Positions 27,049 to 36,156 of a DNA stretch of 64,000 nucleotides are shown here, piece after piece. This DNA comes from 66-474 sp051954935. Lineage in GTDB: Bacteria > Pseudomonadota > Gammaproteobacteria > Xanthomonadales > Rhodanobacteraceae. Numbering within the stretch: the stretch's first letter is position 1; each line of letters opens with the position of its first letter. The notes under the pieces were generated by a model that saw only the letters and a program-made list of their open reading frames with translations, did not search any database and was not told the DNA's origin. Both the position numbers and the translations under genes were made by a program. Location: the NCBI GenBank assembly GCA_051954935.1, contig JBQCHG010000005.1, positions 1 to 64,000 of the forward strand, given 5' to 3'.

Positions 27049-27540
27049 TCACCTGTACGCCGCGTCCTGCGCGCGCGCCGCCGCGATGCGCGGCTCGAAG
27101 CGGTCGCCGATCGCCAGCAGTTGCGGCTTGGTAATCACATTCTGCCCACGCTGCTCGAAGTGGTACTCGAGGATGTCGGTTTCCACGATCGAATCCACCG
27201 GGCAGCTCTCTTCGCAGAAACCGCAGAAAATGCATTTGAACAGGTCAATGTCGTAGCGCGTGGTGCGACGGGTGCCATCGGAAGCGCGCGGACCCGAATC
27301 GATCGTGATCGCCAGCGCCGGGCACACCGCTTCGCACAGCTTGCACGCGATGCAGCGTTCCTCGCCATTCGGATAACGGCGCAGCGCGTGCAGGCCGCGG
27401 AAGCGATTGGAGCGCGGGATCTTCTCCATCGGGAAGTGCATCGTGTACTTGGGCTTGAACAGATACTTCAGTGTCAGCCACAAGCCCGCGAACAGCTCCA
27501 GCAGGAGCAGGCTCTTGAAGTAGTTGGTGATCCGTTTCAT
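27049..27540 (-). CDS. nuoI: NADH-quinone oxidoreductase subunit I
   Basis: Carries clusters N6a and N6b between NuoG and NuoB. 163 residues with two 4Fe-4S motifs, CIACKLCEAVCPALAI and CIFCGFCEESCPVDSI. The N-terminal amphipathic helix (MKRITNYFKSLLLLELFAGL) anchors it to the membrane. Confidence 0.97.
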   Translation of the reverse strand: MKRITNYFKSLLLLELFAGLWLTLKYLFKPKYTMHFPMEKIPRSNRFRGLHALRRYPNGEERCIACKLCEAVCPALAITIDSGPRASDGTRRTTRYDIDLFKCIFCGFCEESCPVDSIVETDILEYHFEQRGQNVITKPQLLAIGDRFEPRIAAARAQDAAYR

Positions 27541-27543
27541 GCG

Positions 27544-28560
27544 TCAGTGCCCGATCGTGACGATGTTGAAGTACTTGAACAGCCCCGCCGCGAAGATCCA
27601 CAGGATCGAGATCGGGATGAACACCTTCCAGCCCAGTCGCATGATCTGGTCGTAGCGATAGCGCGGGAAGGTCGCACGCAACCACAGGTAGGCTGTGGCG
27701 AAGATGAAGGCCTTGATGATCAGCCACCACCAGCCCGGTGCACCGATCGCGCCCCACGCCTGCGGGAACGGACTGAGCCAGCCGCCGAGGAACAGGATCG
27801 GCGCCAGGAACGACACCAGGATCATGTTGGCGTATTCGGCCAGGAAGAAGATCGCGAACGCCGAGCCCGAATACTCGACGTGGAAGCCGGCGACGATCTC
27901 CGACTCGCCTTCCGCCACGTCGAACGGGGCTCGGTTGGTCTCCGCCACGCCGGAGATGTAATAGATCAGGAACATCGGCAGCAGCGGCAACCAGAACCAC
28001 TCGAAGATGCCCTTCGGGCCGGCCTGCGCATTGACGATATCGGTGAGATTCAGGCTGCCGGCGAGGATCAGCACGCACACCAGCGCCATGCCCATCGCGA
28101 TCTCGTAGGAAATCACCTGCGCGGCCGAGCGCATCGCGCCGAGCAACGCGTATCGTGAGTTGGACGACCAGCCGGCGAGGATGATGCCGTACACGCCCAG
28201 GCTCGTCATAGCCAGCAGAAACAACAGGCCTGCGTTGATGTTCGCCAGCACCAGGTGATCGCTGAACGGAATCACAGACCACACCGCGAACGCGGGGATC
28301 ACCGCCAGCATGGGCGCCAGGAAATACAGCGTCTTGTTGGCGTTGGTCGGCGCGATCACTTCCTTCAGCAGCAGCTTGAAGACGTCGGCGAAGGCCTGCA
28401 GCAGGCCGAACGGGCCGATCTTGTTCGGCCCGATGCGCACGTGCATCCAGCCGATCACCTTGCGCTCCCACCACACGTACATCGCGACCGCGATGATCAG
28501 CGGGACCGCGATCACCAGGATCTTCGCGAGCGTGATGCCGAAAATCAGGGCGTCGTTCAT
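27544..28560 (-). CDS. nuoH: NADH-quinone oxidoreductase subunit H
   Basis: Membrane subunit forming the quinone chamber with NuoB and NuoD. 338 residues, about eight helices. WWERKVIGWMHVRIGPNKIGP, AETNRAPFDVAEGESEIVAGF and YRYDQIMRLGWK are diagnostic, including the Glu-rich loop facing the quinone site. The ATG overlaps the nuoG stop (ATGA). Confidence 0.97.
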   Translation of the reverse strand: MNDALIFGITLAKILVIAVPLIIAVAMYVWWERKVIGWMHVRIGPNKIGPFGLLQAFADVFKLLLKEVIAPTNANKTLYFLAPMLAVIPAFAVWSVIPFSDHLVLANINAGLLFLLAMTSLGVYGIILAGWSSNSRYALLGAMRSAAQVISYEIAMGMALVCVLILAGSLNLTDIVNAQAGPKGIFEWFWLPLLPMFLIYYISGVAETNRAPFDVAEGESEIVAGFHVEYSGSAFAIFFLAEYANMILVSFLAPILFLGGWLSPFPQAWGAIGAPGWWWLIIKAFIFATAYLWLRATFPRYRYDQIMRLGWKVFIPISILWIFAAGLFKYFNIVTIGH

Positions 28561-31016
28561 GCGGCGGGCGCCTTCTCGATGGTGAGCGTGGAGCCATACG
28601 GCGGCAGCTCCGCAGTGGCGTCGTGTCCCGCTTCGATCCAGGCACAGCCGCGCGGCACGCCGGCATCAACCACGACCGGTAACGCCACACCGTTCACGCG
28701 CGCCGGTTCGCCGTCGCGCAGTTTCAACGCGGCGGCATCTTCCGGATTCAGCCGCAACGCCGGTGCATGATTCAGGGGATGCTCCTGCAGCGGCTGCGAA
28801 CGGCGCACCACCGCGTCCACCCGGTAGATCGGCACGGTCGCGAGCCGGACGAACGCATTGCCCGCGGCCTGGGGCGCATGCACATCCGCACCCGGCACAC
28901 CGATCGGATGGCGCTCCCATACCGGCATCGTCTGCGCCGCGCCCGGCTCGGCATGCACGCGGACACCTTGCGGCAGCTTGGCGGTGAACGGCTCCCAGTC
29001 CCCGGCGGCCCCGCGCGGTGAGGGTTGCTCGCTGGCAAGCGAGGGCAGCATGCCGGCGCGCAACTGCGCCACATCCACGAAATCGAAGCCCGGAACCTGC
29101 AACGCGCCGCCCAACGCGCGCAGCACGCGCCAGCCCGCGCGCGCATCACCCGGCACCGTCGCCCCGGCGCTGCAGGGCTGCACACGGCCGTCGAGATTCA
29201 CCAGTGTCGCATCGGTCTCCGGCGTCAGGCCGATCGGCAGGATCACGTCCGCCACTTCGCGCAGGCGCTCGCCCGCGAATGCGGAGAACGCGACGACACA
29301 TTCGGCTGCACCGAGCGCCCGCATGGCCTGCGCGCCATCGGCGAAGTCGTACGGCGGCTCGGCGCCGTAAAGAATGTAAGCCTTGCGCGGCTGCTCCAGC
29401 ATCGCGCGCGCGTCCAGGCCGCCCTCGCCTGGCAGCACGCCGGTGTGTGCAAGGCCCAGCGCATTGGCGCCATCGGGAATTTCGTTGAACGCCATGCCAG
29501 TCGTGCGCGCGATCATGCGCGCCAGTGCGCGCAGCAGCGATGCCTGCGGATGCTGCGCGGCAGCGAGGCCGAAGATCAGCACCGAAGACGGGCCCTTCTT
29601 CAGCGCCTCAGCCATCGCCCGCGCGTGATCTTCATCGGGAGCCGCGGCGAGCGCATCGGCGAGCTTGCGGTCTTCGCTCTGCACGCCGATCGCCTTGGCG
29701 AGCAGCAGCAACGATTCCAGCATGCGCTGCGGTGGCACCACGGTTTCGCCGGCCAGTACGTAATTGAAATCGAAATGCGCGGGGTTGATCGCGAAAACCT
29801 TCGCGCCTCGCTTGGTCGCCTGACGCAACCGGTGATTCAGCAGCGGCAGTTCGCGACGCGGATCGCAACCGATCAGCAGCGCGGCATTGGCCTGCTCGAG
29901 CCGCGCGTGCGGCAGCTCGAACGGCACCGCGACGGCCTTGTCGGCCAGATCCAGCGCGCGCAGACGGTGATCAAGGTTCGCGCTGCCGAGCGACTGCAGG
30001 ATGCGCGCCAGCAGCGCGCCTTCCTCGCAGGAGGTCGCCGGATGCACCAGCGCGCCGATCTCCTCGCCCTTGAACGATTTCAGTTTCTGCTGGACGAACG
30101 CCAGTGCCTCGTTCCACTCCACGCCAACCCATTCGCCGTCGCGCTTGATCGCCGGTTTCACCGCGCGATCGGCCGCGTACAGGCCTTCGCAACTGTAGCG
30201 GTCGCGATCGGCCAGCCAGCACTCGTTGACCTGCTCGTTGTCGCGCGGCACCGTGCGCAGCACCTTGCCCACACGCGTGTGCAGCCACAGGTTCGAACCG
30301 AGCGCGTCGTGATAGCCGATGGACGGTCGCGCGATCAGTTCCCAGGCGCGCGCACGGAAGCGGAACGGCTTGTTGGTCAGCGCACCAACCGGGCACACGT
30401 CAATGATGTTGCCTGACAGCTCGCTGGTGACGGACTTGCCAATGTAGGTACCGATCTCGAGGTTTTCGCCGCGGCCCATGCCGCCGAGCTCGTACGTTCC
30501 CGCGATCTCGGCGGTGAAGCGGACGCAGCGCGTGCACTGGATGCAGCGCGTCATGTCGGTGGCGACCAGCGTTCCGAGGTCCTCGTCTGCCACCACGCGC
30601 TTGCGCTCGGTGAAGCGCGAGACCGAGCGGCCGTAGCCCATCGAGACATCCTGCAGCTCGCACTCGCCGCCCTGGTCGCAGATCGGGCAATCCAGCGGAT
30701 GGTTGATCAGCAGGAACTCCATCACGCTGCGCTGCGCCTTCACCGCCTTGTCCGAGCGCGTGAACACCTTCATGCCGGGCGCGATCGGCGTCGCGCACGC
30801 GGGTGCAGGCTTGCCCATCTTCTCCACTTCCACCAGGCACTGGCGGCAGTTGGCCGCCACCGCGAGCTTCTTGTGGTAGCAAAAGCGCGGGATAGGAATG
30901 CCGGCCGCATCCGCGGCCTGGATGATCATCGAGCCCTTCGGCGCTTTCAGCGGCTTGCCGTCGATCTCGATATCGACCAGATCGGGGGCCGTGTTTTCTT
31001 TCGGTTGCGCGCTCAC
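28557..31016 (-). CDS. nuoG: NADH-quinone oxidoreductase subunit G (no N7 cluster)
   Basis: Large iron-sulfur subunit of the hydrophilic arm. 819 residues. The 2Fe-2S cluster N1b is at Cys46, 57, 60 and 74. N5 has His106, Cys110, 113 and 119. N4 has Cys158, 161, 164 and 208. The segment about 228-263 that holds the extra N7 cysteines in E. coli has none here (PSIGYHDALGSNLW instead), the mitochondrial/alphaproteobacterial form. The rest is the molybdopterin-oxidoreductase-like fold without cofactor residues. The start is GTG at 31016, overlapping the nuoF stop as GTGA. Confidence 0.97.
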   Translation of the reverse strand: MSAQPKENTAPDLVDIEIDGKPLKAPKGSMIIQAADAAGIPIPRFCYHKKLAVAANCRQCLVEVEKMGKPAPACATPIAPGMKVFTRSDKAVKAQRSVMEFLLINHPLDCPICDQGGECELQDVSMGYGRSVSRFTERKRVVADEDLGTLVATDMTRCIQCTRCVRFTAEIAGTYELGGMGRGENLEIGTYIGKSVTSELSGNIIDVCPVGALTNKPFRFRARAWELIARPSIGYHDALGSNLWLHTRVGKVLRTVPRDNEQVNECWLADRDRYSCEGLYAADRAVKPAIKRDGEWVGVEWNEALAFVQQKLKSFKGEEIGALVHPATSCEEGALLARILQSLGSANLDHRLRALDLADKAVAVPFELPHARLEQANAALLIGCDPRRELPLLNHRLRQATKRGAKVFAINPAHFDFNYVLAGETVVPPQRMLESLLLLAKAIGVQSEDRKLADALAAAPDEDHARAMAEALKKGPSSVLIFGLAAAQHPQASLLRALARMIARTTGMAFNEIPDGANALGLAHTGVLPGEGGLDARAMLEQPRKAYILYGAEPPYDFADGAQAMRALGAAECVVAFSAFAGERLREVADVILPIGLTPETDATLVNLDGRVQPCSAGATVPGDARAGWRVLRALGGALQVPGFDFVDVAQLRAGMLPSLASEQPSPRGAAGDWEPFTAKLPQGVRVHAEPGAAQTMPVWERHPIGVPGADVHAPQAAGNAFVRLATVPIYRVDAVVRRSQPLQEHPLNHAPALRLNPEDAAALKLRDGEPARVNGVALPVVVDAGVPRGCAWIEAGHDATAELPPYGSTLTIEKAPAA

Positions 31017-32326
31017 GCGGCGACTCCCAGCTTGTCGTCAACGATCGAGCGACCATGCTCGACGTAGTACTCGAACTCGTGCCAGTAATGGCGCAGGAAA
31101 CCCTGCACCGGCCACGCAGCCGCTTCGCCGAACGCGCAGATGGTGTGGCCTTCGATCTGGCCGGCGACTGCTTTCAGGCGATGCAGGTCGTCCTGCGTGC
31201 CGTTGCCTTCCACGATGCGTCTCAGCACGCGGTACATCCAGCCGGTGCCTTCGCGGCACGGCGTGCACTGGCCGCAGGATTCGGCGTAGTAGAACCGCGC
31301 GATGCGCGTGCAGGCGCGCACCATGCAAGTGGTCTCGTCCATCACGATCACGGCGCCGGAACCCAGGCCCGAACCGGCCTTCTGGATCGCGTCGTAATCC
31401 ATGGTGAGGCCCATCATCGTCTCGGCCGGCAGCACCGGCATGGACGAGCCGCCCGGGATCACGCCTTTCAACTTGTGGCCATTGCGCACGCCACCGGCCA
31501 TCTCCAGCAATTCGGAAAACGGCGTGCCGAGACGGATCTCGAAATTCCCCGGCTTGTTGACGTGGCCGGAGACGGAAAAGATCTTCGGGCCGCCATTATT
31601 GGGCTTGCCGAGATTGAGGAACCAGTCCGCGCCCTTGCGCAGGATGGCAGGCGCGGAAGCGAACGTCTCGGTGTTGTTGATCGTGGTCGGGCGGCCGTAC
31701 AGACCGAAGCCGGCGGGGAACGGCGGCTTGAAGCGCGGCTGGCCCTTCTTGCCTTCCAGCGATTCCATCAGCGCGGTTTCTTCGCCGCAGATGTAGGCGC
31801 CCGCGCCGAGCGCGTTGTGGATCTGGCAATCGATGCCGCTGCCCTTCAGGTTGGTGCCGAGCAGGCCGGCCTCGCGCGCCTCGCGCAGCGCTGCCTCCAT
31901 GCGTTCGAACGGCTCGTGGTGGAACTCGCCGCGCATGTAGTTGTAGCCAACGGTGGAACCGGTGGCATAGCAGGCGATCGCCATGCCTTCCAGCACCGCG
32001 TGCGGATTGAAACGCAGGATGTCGCGATCCTTGCAGGTGCCCGGCTCCGACTCGTCGGAATTGCACAGGATGTATTTCTGGCCCGGCGCGTTGCGCGGCA
32101 TGAAAGACCATTTGGTACCGGTCGGAAAACCGGCGCCGCCGCGTCCGCGCAATGCACTTTTCTTCAACTCATCAACGATCGTCTGCGGATCGGGCTTCTC
32201 GGCCAGGATCTTCTCCCATGCCTGCCAGCCGCCGGTCTTGCGGTAGTTTTCCAGCGTCCACGGCTGATCGAAATGCAGCGTGGTGTAGACGACCTGGTGT
32301 TCTTGCGGGGCTGGGCCGTATGCCAT
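31013..32326 (-). CDS. nuoF: NADH-quinone oxidoreductase subunit F
   Basis: NADH- and FMN-binding subunit. 437 residues. GRGGAGFPTGTKWSFMP is the nucleotide site, ICGEETALMESLEGKKGQPR the FMN site, and SCGQCTPCREGTGW holds three cysteines of cluster N3. The ATG at 32326 (MAYGPAPQEHQVVY) was chosen; longer in-frame starts run into the repeat region between nuoE and nuoF. Confidence 0.97.
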   Translation of the reverse strand: MAYGPAPQEHQVVYTTLHFDQPWTLENYRKTGGWQAWEKILAEKPDPQTIVDELKKSALRGRGGAGFPTGTKWSFMPRNAPGQKYILCNSDESEPGTCKDRDILRFNPHAVLEGMAIACYATGSTVGYNYMRGEFHHEPFERMEAALREAREAGLLGTNLKGSGIDCQIHNALGAGAYICGEETALMESLEGKKGQPRFKPPFPAGFGLYGRPTTINNTETFASAPAILRKGADWFLNLGKPNNGGPKIFSVSGHVNKPGNFEIRLGTPFSELLEMAGGVRNGHKLKGVIPGGSSMPVLPAETMMGLTMDYDAIQKAGSGLGSGAVIVMDETTCMVRACTRIARFYYAESCGQCTPCREGTGWMYRVLRRIVEGNGTQDDLHRLKAVAGQIEGHTICAFGEAAAWPVQGFLRHYWHEFEYYVEHGRSIVDDKLGVAA

Positions 32327-32374
32327 AGAAACCTTATGAACGTCGCAATCATCCCTGACTGCCAGGATCAAAAA

Positions 32375-32392
32375 GCAGTCATCCATGACTGC
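32375..32392. repeat. Palindrome upstream of nuoF
   Basis: GCAGTCATCCATGACTGC, a perfect 8-base-pair stem with a two-base centre, 49 bases upstream of the nuoF start. A partial direct copy (ATCCCTGACTGCC) precedes it at 32351. Confidence 0.55.
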
Positions 32393-32436
32393 ACTGTTCA
32401 ATTGAGCCGTTGTCTGCCTGTCTCGTTCTTCGCTTC

Positions 32437-32525
32437 GCAGGAGCGCGCCTGCGCGCGACCCTTCATGCTCTGCAGGAGCCCGCTCGCATGCGACCGTCGC
32501 CGGTCGCGCGCAGGCACACTCCTAC
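32437..32525. repeat. GTAG-type REP cluster between nuoE and nuoF
   Basis: Three units: GCAGGAGCGCGCCTGCGCGC at 32437, TGCAGGAGCCCGCTCGCATG at 32471 and, inverted, CGGTCGCGCGCAGGCACACT followed by CCTAC at 32501-32525. Read on the minus strand the last begins GTAGGAGTG, and its TAG is the nuoE stop codon. Confidence 0.75.
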
Positions 32526-33049
32526 TTCAATGAATCCAGAATCTCGTCCACCTTCTCGACGGTGAGCTTCTCGTGGTAATGCCCGTCCACCACCATCATC
32601 GGCGCGCCGGCGCACGCGGCCAGGCATTCCTCTTCGCACTTCAGGAACACGCGCCCGTCGGCGGAACTCTCTCCGTGCTTGATGCCGTATTTCTTCTCGC
32701 AATGGCGCACGATGTCCTCGGCGCCGTTCAACCAGCATGAGATGTTGGTGCAGATCGCCACGTTGTGGCGGCCGACCGGCTCCAGCGCGAACATCGAGTA
32801 GAACGTCGCGACTTCGTACGCCCACACCGGCGGGATCTGCAGGTACTTCGCGACCGCGGCGATCAGCTCGTCGGTGAGGAAGCCGCCGTTCTGCTCCTGC
32901 GCGGCCATGAGCCCCTGGATTACCGCCGAGCGGCGGCGGTCCGGCGGGAACTTTGCGAGCCAGTGCTCGATGTGCGCGCGCGTCGCGTCGGTGAGCGCGA
33001 CGTTCGGGTCGACGTCCTTGACCTTGTCGAAATTGCCCGTCGCTCTCAT
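32522..33049 (-). CDS. nuoE: NADH-quinone oxidoreductase subunit E
   Basis: Thioredoxin-like 2Fe-2S (N1a) subunit. 175 residues. Cluster ligands are in CTNISCWLNGAEDI and CEEECLAACAGAP. The ATG overlaps the nuoD stop (ATGA). The stop codon TAG is the first TAG of a REP element, and a 195-base gap, the longest in the operon, separates it from nuoF. Confidence 0.96.
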   Translation of the reverse strand: MRATGNFDKVKDVDPNVALTDATRAHIEHWLAKFPPDRRRSAVIQGLMAAQEQNGGFLTDELIAAVAKYLQIPPVWAYEVATFYSMFALEPVGRHNVAICTNISCWLNGAEDIVRHCEKKYGIKHGESSADGRVFLKCEEECLAACAGAPMMVVDGHYHEKLTVEKVDEILDSLK

Positions 33050-34305
33050 CGGTCCACTTCCCCGAACACCAGATCGTAGGTACCCACCATCGCCACCACG
33101 TCGGCCAGCATGTAACCGCGAATGATCGAATCCATCGAGGACAGATGCGCGAAGCTCGGCGCGCGGCACTTCACGCGGAACGGCTTGTTGGCACCATCGG
33201 AAATCATGTACACGCCGAACTCGCCCTTGGGCGCCTCGACCGCGGCATAGGCTTCGCCCGCCGGCACGTGATAGCCCTCGGTGAACAGCTTGAAGTGGTG
33301 GATCAGGGCTTCCATGTCCTCCTTCATGTCCTCGCGTTTCGGCGGCGCGACCTTGTAGTTCTCGATCATCACCGGACCCGGGTTGGCACGCAGCCAGTCC
33401 ACGCACTGCTTGATGATGCGGTTGGCCTGGCGCATCTCCTCCACGCGCACGAGGTAACGGTCGTAGCAGTCTCCGTTGACGCCGACCGGAATGTCGAAAT
33501 CCACTTCCGCGTATTTTGCGTAGGGCTGCTTCTTGCGCAGATCCCATTCGACACCGGAACCGCGCAGCATCGGGCCCGTCATGCCCCACTGGATCGCGTG
33601 TTCCGGAGACACCACGCCGATGCCGACGGTGCGCTGCTTCCAGATGCGGTTCTCGGTGAGCAGTTCCTCGTACTCGTCCACGCGCTTCGGAAAAGCGGCG
33701 CAGAACGCATCGATGTAGTCCAGCATCGTGCCTTCGCGCGCAGCGTTGAACTCCTTCAGTGCCTTGCCCTTGTGCCAGGGCGATTCCTTGTACTTGGGCA
33801 TCTGCTGCGGCAGATCGCGGTACACGCCGCCGGGGCGGTAATACGTCGCATGCATGCGTGCGCCGCTCACCGCCTCGTACACGTCCATCAGCTCCTCGCG
33901 CTCGCGGAAGGCATAGAGGAACACCGCCATCGCGCCGAGATCGAGCGCGTTGGAACCGACCCACATCAGGTGGTTCAGGATGCGCGTGATCTCGTCGAAC
34001 ATCGTGCGGATCCACAGCGCGCGTTCCGGCGCCCTGATCCCCATCAGCGTCTCGATCGCGCGCACGTAGGCGTGCTCGTTGCACATCATCGAGACGTAGT
34101 CCAGGCGATCCATGTAACCGATGGACTGGTTGTACGGCTTGGACTCGGCGAGCTTCTCGGTCGCACGGTGCAGCAGGCCGACGTGCGGATCGGCGCGCAC
34201 CACGGTTTCACCATCCATCTCCAGCACCAGGCGCAGTACGCCGTGGGCGGCCGGATGCTGCGGACCGAAGTTCATCGTGTAATTGCGGATTTCCGGCGCC
34301 GCCAT
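33046..34305 (-). CDS. nuoD: NADH-quinone oxidoreductase subunit D
   Basis: 49-kDa-type subunit lining the quinone pocket. 419 residues. NFGPQHPAAHGVLRLVLEMDGE with the conserved His pair, HVGLLHRATEKL and the C-terminal DLVFGEVDR are diagnostic. Separate from nuoC, unlike the fused NuoCD of enterics. The ATG at 34305 gives the standard start MAAPEIRNYTMNFG. Confidence 0.97.
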   Translation of the reverse strand: MAAPEIRNYTMNFGPQHPAAHGVLRLVLEMDGETVVRADPHVGLLHRATEKLAESKPYNQSIGYMDRLDYVSMMCNEHAYVRAIETLMGIRAPERALWIRTMFDEITRILNHLMWVGSNALDLGAMAVFLYAFREREELMDVYEAVSGARMHATYYRPGGVYRDLPQQMPKYKESPWHKGKALKEFNAAREGTMLDYIDAFCAAFPKRVDEYEELLTENRIWKQRTVGIGVVSPEHAIQWGMTGPMLRGSGVEWDLRKKQPYAKYAEVDFDIPVGVNGDCYDRYLVRVEEMRQANRIIKQCVDWLRANPGPVMIENYKVAPPKREDMKEDMEALIHHFKLFTEGYHVPAGEAYAAVEAPKGEFGVYMISDGANKPFRVKCRAPSFAHLSSMDSIIRGYMLADVVAMVGTYDLVFGEVDR

Positions 34306-34306
34306 C

Positions 34307-35047
34307 TCAATTTTCCTTCCAGTCGTCCGCGGCTTCGCCACGCGCGGTGGCGAAACGCGAATCCTCGCGCACCACGCGCGCCACCAGCACGCGCGGGCTG
34401 ACCGAACTCACCGGCTCGTACACCACGCGCTGCGCTTCCGGGTCGTAGCGCACTTCCACGTTGCCGATCAACGGGAAATCCTTGCGGAACGGATGCCCCA
34501 CGAAACCGTAATCGGTGAGGATGCGGCGCAGGTCCGGATGGCCTTCGTAAATGATGCCGTACAGGTCGAAGGCCTCGCGCTCGAACCAGTCGGCGATCGG
34601 CCAGATGCCCGTGACGCTCGGGATCACCGGCAGAGCGCTCTCCGGAGCGAAACAGCGCACACGCAGGCGTACGTTGTTCTTCAGCGAAAGCAGGTGGGTG
34701 ACGGATGCGAACCGGCGCATTTGCTGTTCGTGCCGCGGCCGCGTGCTCCAGCTGAAGCGGCCGGGGCCTGCCGCGCCTTCCACGCCGCGCGAGAACCCTT
34801 CCGAGGTCGCCTCTTCCGAAGTCGCCCACTCGTCCTCGCCGTAACCGAGGTAATCCACGCCGCACAGGTCGATCAGCTGTTCGAAGTGGAACTGCGGTTC
34901 ATCACGCAACGCGCGCGCGATTTCCAGCCAGTGCGCGGGCTGCACCTCGATGGTGGTCTGGCCGAGCCGCTCCGTGACGTTGCTGACGCGATCGCCGAAA
35001 TGCGCGCGCAGGCGGTCGGCGAGGGATGTCGTTGCCGTATCGGTCAT
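34307..35047 (-). CDS. nuoC: NADH-quinone oxidoreductase subunit C
   Basis: 30-kDa-type subunit. 246 residues with the signature EREAFDLYGIIYEGHPDLRR. An internal insertion (about residues 72-105, around ATSEEATSEGFSRGVEGAAG) lies between the beta strands. The stop is one base before nuoD. Confidence 0.95.
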   Translation of the reverse strand: MTDTATTSLADRLRAHFGDRVSNVTERLGQTTIEVQPAHWLEIARALRDEPQFHFEQLIDLCGVDYLGYGEDEWATSEEATSEGFSRGVEGAAGPGRFSWSTRPRHEQQMRRFASVTHLLSLKNNVRLRVRCFAPESALPVIPSVTGIWPIADWFEREAFDLYGIIYEGHPDLRRILTDYGFVGHPFRKDFPLIGNVEVRYDPEAQRVVYEPVSSVSPRVLVARVVREDSRFATARGEAADDWKEN

Positions 35048-35049
35048 GG

Positions 35050-35604
35050 TCAGCGCGCAATCGTGTTGGTGCGGCGGATTTTTTTCTGCAACTGCAGGAT
35101 GCCGTAGATCAACGCCTCGGCAGTGGGCGGGCAACCCGGCACGTAGATGTCCACCGGCACGATGCGATCGCAGCCGCGCACCACCGAATAGGAATAGTGG
35201 TAGTAACCGCCGCCGTTGGCGCAGGAGCCCATCGAGATCACCCACTTGGGATCGGGCATCTGGTCGTAGACCTTGCGCAGCGCCGGAGCCATCTTGTTGA
35301 CCAGCGTGCCGGCCACGATCATCACGTCGGACTGGCGTGGACTCGGGCGGAAGATCACACCGTAACGGTCGAGGTCCAGGCGCGCCGCGCCGGCGTGCAT
35401 CATCTCCACCGCGCAACAGGCCAGACCAAAGGTCATCGGCCACATCGAACCGGTGCGAGCCCAGTTCAGCAGCGCATCCACCGTAGTCGTCGCAAACCCG
35501 CGCTGGATCACCGGATTGTCGGAAGCCGGGCGCAGGATGTCGTCCACCTCGCTCACCGGCGAGGGGTTGTGCATCACTTTGTCGAGGGTGGAAATCAATC
35601 CCAT
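35050..35604 (-). CDS. nuoB: NADH-quinone oxidoreductase subunit B
   Basis: Carries the terminal cluster N2. 184 residues. The tandem cysteines are in FGLACCAVEMM; other ligands are in SMGSCANGGGYY and YVPGCPPTAEALIYGI. It overlaps nuoA by 10 bases. Confidence 0.97.
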   Translation of the reverse strand: MGLISTLDKVMHNPSPVSEVDDILRPASDNPVIQRGFATTTVDALLNWARTGSMWPMTFGLACCAVEMMHAGAARLDLDRYGVIFRPSPRQSDVMIVAGTLVNKMAPALRKVYDQMPDPKWVISMGSCANGGGYYHYSYSVVRGCDRIVPVDIYVPGCPPTAEALIYGILQLQKKIRRTNTIAR

Positions 35605-35951
35605 TCGAGCGCGCCTTTCTTCCACACGTAAACGAAACCAATGACCAGCAGGAACAGGAACGTGCCCATCTCGACCAGCGCGGTCACGCCGATCTTCGCG
35701 AACACCGTGGCCCACGGAAACAGGAACGCGATTTCCAGATCGAAGATGATGAACAGGATCGCGATCAGGTAATAGCGCACGTCGAAGCGCAGCCGCGCGT
35801 CCTCGAAGGCTTCGAAGCCGCATTCGTAGGGCGACAGCTTCTCCGCCCCGGGGCGCCGCGGGCCGAGCACGAGGCCGATCACCAGCAGCGCGATGCCGAG
35901 GCCGCCGGCGACGATCAGGAACAGCAGGATGGGCCAGTACTGGATCAGCAC
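35595..35951 (-). CDS. nuoA: NADH-quinone oxidoreductase subunit A
   Basis: Small membrane subunit near the quinone site. 118 residues and three helices, with YECGFEAFEDARLRFDVRYY and ILFIIFDLEIAFLFPW as signature parts. No ATG fits; GTG at 35951 (VLIQYWPILLFLIVAGG) has AGGAAGGAAG about 10 bases upstream and gives a normal N-terminus. First gene of the nuo operon. The 205-base divergent region to the DPP IV gene must hold both promoters; I see no convincing pair of hexamers. Confidence 0.93.
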   Translation of the reverse strand: MLIQYWPILLFLIVAGGLGIALLVIGLVLGPRRPGAEKLSPYECGFEAFEDARLRFDVRYYLIAILFIIFDLEIAFLFPWATVFAKIGVTALVEMGTFLFLLVIGFVYVWKKGALEWD

Positions 35952-36156
35952 GCGAAAGCACTTCCTTCCTGGGAATCCATGGAATTTTCGCACGGGCACG
36001 CACGCGACGGCAATCATGGATGCGCGAGAAGCACATCACACACCACCTTGGCTTCGAGGAGTGGCCGATTGCATCGCGCGGCGTGGCTTGCGGCACGTGC
36101 GGTTCCACGGGATCGGCCTAGTATGGAATCCCCGGCCCGGGGTGGCCGCTCCCGAG

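Noticed and set aside
35952..36156. Promoters for nuoA and DPP IV in the divergent region.
   Set aside because: Isolated -10-like boxes (for example TAGTAT at 36119) exist, but no -35 at correct spacing; not supported enough to annotate.
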